A stretch of DNA of 64,000 bases, from positions 744,001 through 808,000 of the forward strand of contig NZ_REFW01000001.1 in assembly GCF_003688855.1 (NCBI RefSeq), read 5' to 3'. Both the position numbers and the translations under genes were made by a program. Shown here piece after piece: positions 58,677 through 64,000 of this stretch. Source of the DNA: Tessaracoccus antarcticus. GTDB lineage: Bacteria > Actinomycetota > Actinomycetes > Propionibacteriales > Propionibacteriaceae. The notes under the pieces were generated by a model. That model was not told the DNA's origin, made no database searches, and saw nothing but the letters and a program-made list of their open reading frames with translations. The number at the start of each line of letters is the position of its first letter. The first letter of the stretch is position 1.

Positions 58677-59671
58677 AACTGGCGGGAACCAAGAAGGTGC
58701 TGTTCATCGGCGGCAAGGGTGGTGTCGGCAAGACCTCTGTTGCCTCCGCCCTCGCGGTGCACCAGGCGCGCGCCGGCAAGCGCGTGCTCGTGGTGTCCAC
58801 CGACCCGGCACACAACCTCGGTCACCTGTGGGGCAGGCGCGTCGGGGACAAGGTGGTGTCGCTCGCGCCCGGGGTCTCGGGTCTGGAGATCGACCCGGCC
58901 CGCACCACCGACGAGCACCTGGCCGCCGTCGGCCACACCATGCGTCGGCTCATGCCGGAGCACCTGTCCGGGGAGGTGGCCAAGCACCTCGAGCTTGCCC
59001 GCGACGCACCAGGCACGCACGAGGCCGCCATCCTCGAGCGGATCGCCGACGTGCTGGAGACCACACTCGGGGACCACGACCTCGTCGTGTTCGACACTGC
59101 GCCCTCCGGGCACACCGCTCGGCTCATGTCGCTCCCGGAGACCATGTCCGCGTGGACTGAGGGCCTGCTGCGCCGCCAGGACCGCTCGGAACGTTTCGGT
59201 GCGGCGCTACGGGGACTCGACGACGGACCTGAACGCGGGGTCATGGGCGGCTCGCGTCGCCGCGACCCCCGGGCCGAGCGCGACCATGAGATCCGCCGTG
59301 TGTTGCTGCGTCGACGGACGCGGTTCGAGCGGCTTCGCGAGGTCATCTCCGACGAGACCCGGACCGCGTTCGTCATCGTGCTCGCCGCCGAGCGGCTGCC
59401 CGTCCTGGAGACCATCGAGCTGCACGGCCAGCTGACCCGAGCCGGGGTGCGCGTCGGTGGGCTGGTGGTGAACAAGCGCTCCCCGGCGGACGCGGGCCAC
59501 TTCCTGGCCGAGCGTCGCACCCAGGAGGACGTCCACCTCGCCACGGTGCGCGACGCACTGCCGAAGGTGCCGCTCATCGAGCTCCCGCTCCTGTCCGGCG
59601 ACGTCGTGGGGCTGGGCGGACTGGAGAAGTTCGCAGCCGAGATCCTCCGGGCCGACAACCAGCGACCCTGA
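58667..59671 (+). CDS. ArsA/GET3-like ATPase
   Basis: 334 residues, one P-loop domain. Deviant Walker [14 protein letters not shown] (residues 17-29), switch [14 protein letters not shown], switch II and family signature [16 protein letters not shown], and the adenine-side VVNKRSPAD. Eukaryotic GET3 of this family delivers tail-anchored proteins and ArsA drives arsenite export. No ars genes are near, so here it more probably acts on the Cys-Cys protein or the membrane insertion of CstA, as inference. Begins inside the end of the small gene, ensuring coupled synthesis. A long Arg-rich insertion near residues 185-215 ([18 protein letters not shown]) is notable. Confidence 0.87.
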   Translation: MLLELAGTKKVLFIGGKGGVGKTSVASALAVHQARAGKRVLVVSTDPAHNLGHLWGRRVGDKVVSLAPGVSGLEIDPARTTDEHLAAVGHTMRRLMPEHLSGEVAKHLELARDAPGTHEAAILERIADVLETTLGDHDLVVFDTAPSGHTARLMSLPETMSAWTEGLLRRQDRSERFGAALRGLDDGPERGVMGGSRRRDPRAERDHEIRRVLLRRRTRFERLREVISDETRTAFVIVLAAERLPVLETIELHGQLTRAGVRVGGLVVNKRSPADAGHFLAERRTQEDVHLATVRDALPKVPLIELPLLSGDVVGLGGLEKFAAEILRADNQRP

Positions 59672-59757
59672 CGGCAGGGTCCGTCGATTCGCCGTGGCGA
59701 CGTCGGCGAGGGGCTGCGCCGGAAGCGGCCTGAGCCGTCCCCGTCGCCGCCTGCTGC

Positions 59758-61011
59758 TCACTCGGGGATCGGCTGGTGTGCCGCAGGGACTGCCGACCTG
59801 ACGGAGCGGAGAGCTGCGGGCAGGAACACCACTGCAGGCAGCAGGATCAGTGCCGCGGCGACGTTGACGGCCTGGAACTCCCCGAAGGCCAGGATCGGTC
59901 CGGCCAGCGCCGCCGATGCTGCCCCGGCGTAGTTCATGCCTGCGTCGGTGGCTCCCTGCAGCGCCACCCGGATGTGGCCGGGTGCGAGGGACGACACCAG
60001 CGAGGAGCCCGAGATCACCGATGCCGACCAGCCCAGCCCCAGCAGGACCAGGGCCATCATGGTCAACCCCGGCCCCGCGGATGCGGCCACGAACCCGGTG
60101 CAGACCGCCCCGGCCAGCAGGACGATGCCCACGATCGCCACCGGTATCGCACCGAGCCTGTCCACTGCCCATCCGAACACCGGGCTCAGCGCGTACATCC
60201 CGAGGACGTGGAGGCTGATCACGATTCCCACCAACTCGAGGGTGTCCCCGTGGTTGCCCATGTGCACGGGGGTCATCACCATCACCATGACCATCACGGC
60301 GTGGGCGACGGCGATGAGGACCACGGCGAAGAGGGCTGCGGGGTGGCCGGTGGCCCATCGCAGCGCCGCCACCGCTCCGACCGATGGCAGCGCGTCGGGC
60401 TCCTCGACGGCGCTCGCACCCGTCGGCGGGGCTGGGGAGGGGCGGAAGAGCACGGCCAGGACGGTGGCGGCCGTGGCGAAGGCGACCGCCGAGAAGAGGA
60501 AGGGTCCCGTGAACGCCGGGAGACTCAGCCCTGCGCCGAATCGGTCGCCCGGTCCTGCCAGGTTGGGACCGGTGACGGCGCCGATGGTGGTGGCCCACAA
60601 AACGATGGACATGGCCCGCGCACGTGCAGCGGGTGAGACGTTCTCGGCGCCCGCGTACCGGGTCTGCAGGTTGACGGCCTGCGCGACGCCGAACAGGCTC
60701 ATGCCCAGCAACATCAGGATGATCTGGCTGCTGACTGCGGCGGTGATGATCACCACGGCACCGAGGCATGCGACGGCGTACCCGCGGCTGAGGGAGACCC
60801 GCCGGCCTCGACGCCCCGCGAGGTTGGCCAGCGGCACCGCGGCCACGGCGGCACCCAGCGTGCTGCACGCCTGCGCGAAACCGGCCATGGAGGTCCCGCC
60901 CAGGCTTTGCGCGAGCAGACCGCCGACGGCGAAGCCGGATGCCACCCCGACCCCGCCGAGCAGGTTGCTGACGATCAGCACACCGATGCTGCGTCCGTGA
61001 CGTGGGGTCAT
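59758..61011 (-). CDS. Major facilitator superfamily transporter
   Basis: 417 residues, twelve membrane segments. The loop between helices 2 and 3 reads LANLAGRRGRRVSLSRGYAV (MFS motif A region), and the centre contains a soluble loop PSPAPPTGASAVEEPDALPS between the two six-helix halves. It belongs to the drug-proton antiporter-like group, but the substrate cannot be told. Start ATG 61011 after GAGGAGAG. It appears as a single gene, convergent with the ArsA-like gene, with only a weak long-loop hairpin between them. Confidence 0.85.
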   Translation of the reverse strand: MTPRHGRSIGVLIVSNLLGGVGVASGFAVGGLLAQSLGGTSMAGFAQACSTLGAAVAAVPLANLAGRRGRRVSLSRGYAVACLGAVVIITAAVSSQIILMLLGMSLFGVAQAVNLQTRYAGAENVSPAARARAMSIVLWATTIGAVTGPNLAGPGDRFGAGLSLPAFTGPFLFSAVAFATAATVLAVLFRPSPAPPTGASAVEEPDALPSVGAVAALRWATGHPAALFAVVLIAVAHAVMVMVMVMTPVHMGNHGDTLELVGIVISLHVLGMYALSPVFGWAVDRLGAIPVAIVGIVLLAGAVCTGFVAASAGPGLTMMALVLLGLGWSASVISGSSLVSSLAPGHIRVALQGATDAGMNYAGAASAALAGPILAFGEFQAVNVAAALILLPAVVFLPAALRSVRSAVPAAHQPIPE

Positions 61012-61134
61012 CACTCTCCTCTTCGCCCAGAAAACTCTGAAGGTCGCGCACGTCATGCTCCCACGATGGCGCCTGCATGGCGCCAATGTCCGTCGGAGCG
61101 GTGCGGGCGACACCCCAGCCCCGGGCATTGTGAA

Positions 61135-61172
61135 GAAAGTACTTGACGTTATGGAAAGTACTTGCGTATCGT
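61135..61172 (+). promoter_or_regulatory. Promoter with twin AAGTACTT operators
   Basis: GAAAGTACTTG occurs twice, at 61135-61145 and 61154-61164 (19 bp apart); each contains the palindrome AAGTACTT. TTGACG (61143-61148), 18 bp, TATCGT (61167-61172) form the promoter, so one palindrome precedes the -35 and the second lies in the spacer. The winged-helix regulator at 61617 is the likely binder. Confidence 0.7.
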
Positions 61173-61197
61173 GTGAAACCTAGCAACGGAGGAAACA

Positions 61198-61620
61198 ATG
61201 AATGCACTCAGTCCTGAGGAAGCTCGCCAACAACTGGCCGAAGCTTCTGATCGTGCGGAGCTTTCCCGCAGCGATGCCGTGGTTGGCGCTGGAGTCACCG
61301 GCGGCATCGGCATCCTGGTGGCAGCGACACTGGCGGCGGCCACTGTCTGGCGTGGAAGTCCTGTCGGCCTCGGCGTCAGCATGGGCGTCTATGCCGTGGC
61401 GCTCGCCTTGTTGATGTGGTGGCAGGCCAGCAAGTTCCGCATCTCTGATCGACGCTGGCGCCGAAGGTATCAGTGGGGCTTTGGTCTCACCATGACGCTG
61501 TACGTCGTCGGAATCCTGTGGGAATCGTTCGCCTTCCCCGGCTGGGCCATCTTTGCGCCCTTCTGCGTGGCGGTGGCGGTGCCCGCCCTGGTGTCCGCCG
61601 TGAAGATGTGGCGAGGATGA
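61198..61620 (+). CDS. Four-helix membrane protein, unknown
   Basis: 140 residues with about four membrane helices (VVGAGVTGGIGILVAATLAA; GVYAVALALLMWW; GLTMTLYVVGILW; IFAPFCVAVAVPALVSAV) after a charged N-terminus NALSPEEARQQLAEASDRAE. GGAGG precedes ATG 61198. No family recognised. It is coupled by ATGA overlap to a winged-helix regulator, a common pairing in which the membrane protein may be the signal source or a co-regulated target. Confidence 0.8.
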   Translation: MNALSPEEARQQLAEASDRAELSRSDAVVGAGVTGGIGILVAATLAAATVWRGSPVGLGVSMGVYAVALALLMWWQASKFRISDRRWRRRYQWGFGLTMTLYVVGILWESFAFPGWAIFAPFCVAVAVPALVSAVKMWRG

Positions 61621-61925
61621 CAACCCCATCGGAGTCCCACCCCCGGCATCGACTGGATGATCTGCTCCATGCGCCGATCCGGTTCAGTATCATCGCCACC
61701 CTCGGCGGAGCGGACAACGCTGAGTTCAGCTTCGTCAGGGACACCATTGAAGTGTCCGACTCTGTGCTCTCCAAACAGGTCAGCACCCTGGAGGCGGCCG
61801 GATACGTCAAGGTCAAGAAGGGCTACGTCGGCAAACGTCCGAGGACGTGGCTCTCGCTCACACCCAGCGGACGCGCTGCCTTCGAGAAGCATCTCGAGGC
61901 GCTCCGCGAGATCGCCAACTCCTGA
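61617..61925 (+). CDS. Winged-helix transcriptional regulator (MarR-like, HTH_34 type)
   Basis: 102 residues: LDDLLHAPIRFSIIATLGGA, then FVRDTIEVSDSVLSKQVSTL (recognition helix) and the wing VKVKKGYVGKRPRTWLSLTP. This is the one-domain ArsR/MarR-like form often encoded with a membrane protein. No metal-binding Cys set is present. The twin AAGTACTT sites in the promoter of its operon suggest autoregulation. Convergent with the antiporter gene 65 bp away. Confidence 0.86.
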   Translation: MTTPSESHPRHRLDDLLHAPIRFSIIATLGGADNAEFSFVRDTIEVSDSVLSKQVSTLEAAGYVKVKKGYVGKRPRTWLSLTPSGRAAFEKHLEALREIANS

Positions 61926-61989
61926 GAGCCCTGCTGCCTTGGCTTCACTGCCGGGCGTGCCGAGCTGCGATGGAGGGCTGCGGGCAGGC

Positions 61990-63531
61990 TCAGGTGTCGT
62001 CCGACAATGATGGCCGGGTCTCGCCGATCAGGGCGCGACGGTTGCGACCCGAGGCCACCCAGCGAGCCAGGCCGCCGTGCTCGGCGAGCAGTTCGAGGCG
62101 GTTCTGGGTGCGCTCCAGCAGGCCGTTGGGCACGGCCAGGACCATGTGGTCACCGGCCTTCAGGCGCATCCGGTCGTCGGGTACCAGGATCTCCTTGCCG
62201 CGGATCAGCAGGGACATCACCGCACCCCGGGGCAACCGGAGGTCGGCGACGTAGAGCCCCACCAGTTTGGTGCTGGCCGGCACTTCGAACTGCAGCATGG
62301 ACGCGTTCAGCCCCTCCATGGGGGAGGAGTCGAAGCGCACGGCCGCCGGGGACAGCTCATCGGTCACGCCGAAGAGCTTCGCGGCCCGCGGCAGAGTCGG
62401 GCCCTGGATCAGGGTGAAGGTCACCACGAGCAGGAAAATGATGTGGAACATCTGGTCGGCCCCGGGCAGGTTCTGCGTCAACGGGATGGTGGCGAGCATG
62501 ATGGGCACCGCGCCTCGCAGACCCGCCCATGAGGTGAACACCTGCTCCCGCCATGGCACCTTGAACGGCGTCATGCACAGGAACACCGACAGCGGTCGCG
62601 CCACAAACGTCAGCGCCGAGCCAATCACCAGGGCCGGGATGATGGCCGCCGGCAGCATCGACGGCGACGCCAGGAGCCCCAGCATCACGAACAAGCCGAT
62701 CTGCGCCAGCCACCCCAAAGCCTCGGTGAACCCCTCCGTCGCCTTGTGGTGGGGCAACACCTGATTGCCGAGGAACAGCCCCGCAGCGTAGGCAGCGAGC
62801 AGGCCCGACGTACCGGCGATGCCTCCCAGCGCGAACGCCACCAGGGCGATGGCCAGGGTCGCCAGGGGGTACAGACCTGCTGAGGGCAGCGACACCCGTT
62901 GCAGGATCACCTGCCCGATCCGCGCGATCACCAGGCCGATGAGCGTGCCGCCGACGAGCTGGTAGAGCCCGGTGCCGAGCATTCCCATGATGGAGCCCTG
63001 ATTCCAGGCGTCGGAGACCACCACGCTGACGATGATGATGGCGGGCGGGTCGTTGAAGCCGGACTCACCCTCCAGCGTCGTGCGTACCCGGGCTTTGATG
63101 GGGAGCCGTCGGAGCACCGAGAAAACGGCGGCGGCGTCGGTGGAGGACACCATGGCGGACAGCAGAATGGCGGTCCGCAGGTCGATGCCGAGCAGCAGCA
63201 TCGCCAGCGACGAGGTGATGGTCACCGACATCAGCACCCCCACCGTCGCCATCAACCCGGAGCGGATGGCCACGGGTCTGAGGTCAGACCAGTTGGTGGT
63301 GAAGCCGCCGTCGATCAGGAGGATGGCCAACATGATGGTGGCCACGTTGTAGGCCATCTGGCCGTCGTCGAACCGGATTCCGAGGCCGGACTCGCCGATC
63401 AGCAGACCGATGCCGAGGTAGAGCAGCAGGCCCGGCATCCCACTGCGGGAAGAGATGCGGACGGCCGCGACACCGGCCAGCAGCACGCCACACGCACTGA
63501 GGACCAACAGGTTCAGCTGCTCGAGGCTCAT
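61990..63531 (-). CDS. Cation/proton antiporter NhaP2-like (CPA1/CvrA)
   Basis: Exchanges K+ or Na+ for H+ across the cytoplasmic membrane. 513 residues, about 13 membrane helices followed by a regulatory TrkA-C-like domain near residue 405 (PASTKLVGLYVADLRLPRGA; ILVPDDRMRLKAGDHMVLAV). Conserved ion-site motifs are SAMVSSTDAAAVFSVLR and TTLEGESGFNDPPAIIIV, with Asp of the ND pair. The TrkA-C domain favours K+ and cyclic-dinucleotide or nucleotide control, as seen in NhaP2-type proteins. ATG 63531 begins MSLEQLNLLVLSACG; ATG 63546 is an alternative with no better ribosome site. Confidence 0.9.
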   Translation of the reverse strand: MSLEQLNLLVLSACGVLLAGVAAVRISSRSGMPGLLLYLGIGLLIGESGLGIRFDDGQMAYNVATIMLAILLIDGGFTTNWSDLRPVAIRSGLMATVGVLMSVTITSSLAMLLLGIDLRTAILLSAMVSSTDAAAVFSVLRRLPIKARVRTTLEGESGFNDPPAIIIVSVVVSDAWNQGSIMGMLGTGLYQLVGGTLIGLVIARIGQVILQRVSLPSAGLYPLATLAIALVAFALGGIAGTSGLLAAYAAGLFLGNQVLPHHKATEGFTEALGWLAQIGLFVMLGLLASPSMLPAAIIPALVIGSALTFVARPLSVFLCMTPFKVPWREQVFTSWAGLRGAVPIMLATIPLTQNLPGADQMFHIIFLLVVTFTLIQGPTLPRAAKLFGVTDELSPAAVRFDSSPMEGLNASMLQFEVPASTKLVGLYVADLRLPRGAVMSLLIRGKEILVPDDRMRLKAGDHMVLAVPNGLLERTQNRLELLAEHGGLARWVASGRNRRALIGETRPSLSDDT

Positions 63532-63631
63532 GGGTTGTACACCCATCCGCAACCGGGGGGAGGCAGTGACGCCACCGCCCCGTGCGCCGCGGCCGCGGCC
63601 GATTGCGTGGGGCGGGGGGTCATGCAGCCCA

Positions 63632-64000
63632 TTATGTCGTCACTGCAGCACTGAACTGCGACTGGTAGAGGTCGTGGTAGGCGCCCCCGGCCGCCAACAG
63701 TTCGTCGTGCGTGCCCTGCTCCACGATGGCTCCCTGCTCCATGACGAGGATCAGGTCGGCGTCGCGGATGGTGGAGAGGCGGTGGGCGATGACGAACGAC
63801 GTCCTCCCGTGGCGCAGTGCCGACATGGCCTGCTGCACGAGCAGTTCGGTGCGGGTGTCCACCGAGCTGGTGGCCTCGTCGAGGATGAGCAGCGCGGGGT
63901 CCGCCAGGAACGCGCGAGCGATGGTGACAAGCTGCTTCTCGCCCGCCGAGATGTTGGAACCCTCCTCGTCGATGACGGTGTCGTACCCCTCGGGCAGGGA
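63632..64000 (-). CDS. ABC exporter ATPase domain, C-terminal part, cut by window edge
   Basis: The frame enters at base 64000 and ends with TAA at 63632, about 122 residues. It is the end of a half-size (MsbA/LmrA-like) drug or lipid exporter: signature [16 protein letters not shown], Walker [18 protein letters not shown], His switch [20 protein letters not shown], and the usual tail [20 protein letters not shown]. The ISAGEKQ form of the signature is common among paired actinobacterial exporters, so a second half-transporter gene upstream is likely. Confidence 0.92.
   Translation of the reverse strand, partial: SLPEGYDTVIDEEGSNISAGEKQLVTIARAFLADPALLILDEATSSVDTRTELLVQQAMSALRHGRTSFVIAHRLSTIRDADLILVMEQGAIVEQGTHDELLAAGGAYHDLYQSQFSAAVTT

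Noticed and set aside
58667-59671. Arsenite resistance locus
   Set aside because: The ATPase is ArsA-like but there is no arsB, arsC, arsD or arsR, and the gene is coupled to cstA.
59207-61207. Long minus-strand frame across the end of the ArsA-like gene and the MFS gene
   Set aside because: Arg/Gly-rich translation in the wrong frame of the MFS gene. No domain and no start site.

Overview
The window is a 64-kb piece of a GC-rich actinobacterial chromosome. Markers for this are a mycothiol-pathway deacetylase (mshB), an RpfB resuscitation factor, a cydABDC operon, a polyphosphate-dependent kinase, cobalamin genes, DnaA boxes of the form TTGTCCACA, and many genes whose -10 hexamer lies only 6-7 nt before the start codon (leaderless transcripts). 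Cobalamin synthesis, polyphosphate use and inositol catabolism together would fit Propionibacteriaceae, but that family assignment is inference. I see no prophage, insertion sequence, CRISPR array, tRNA or rRNA.

Layout. 1-2214: cobQ (cut by the edge) and cobD. 2454-9116: a sugar/polyol ABC transporter, an inositol-dehydrogenase-type oxidoreductase and a CoA-acylating semialdehyde dehydrogenase, probably an inositol module with related operator words at its three promoters. 9583-13191: ilvE, a dienelactone-hydrolase-like enzyme, a lipoprotein, a Nudix hydrolase and a helical protein. 13249-16819: a TetR-controlled ABC-2 exporter and a frameshifted small membrane gene. 16881-20068: two overlapping MutS-like ATPase genes. 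20230-23579: glgX and mshB, divergent. 23646-26112: a three-gene TspO-like/CPBP/NmrA operon. 26303-28511: a LEA-like/holin-like/DUF3618 envelope cassette. 28625-30783: an ankyrin lipoprotein and dnaB, then a DnaA-box cluster. 31300-34234: csoR-copZ-copA with a CsoR-type operator. 34339-37924: rpfB, an oxidoreductase and a glycosyltransferase. 38031-44277: cydABDC with a divergent BlaI-type regulator. 44388-45476: PPK2. 45792-52692: an ABC importer with a glycerophosphodiester phosphodiesterase, a LacI regulator and a metallophosphoesterase. 52738-56541: an FtsX-type ABC pair divergent from a two-component system. 56701-59671: cstA, a small Cys-Cys-ended protein and an ArsA-like ATPase. 59758-64000: an MFS transporter, a membrane protein with a winged-helix regulator, a cation/proton antiporter and the end of an ABC exporter.

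How the genes work together. Many units are short operons joined by ATGA or TGATG overlaps, which suggests translational coupling. The units that look least described are the cstA / Cys-Cys protein / ArsA trio, the paired MutS-like ATPases whose Walker B Asp is replaced by Asn, the phosphodiester-type uptake and cleavage operon with a symmetric LacI operator, and the DnaA-box cluster just upstream of dnaB. Functions assigned from family resemblance were read by eye, without database searches.
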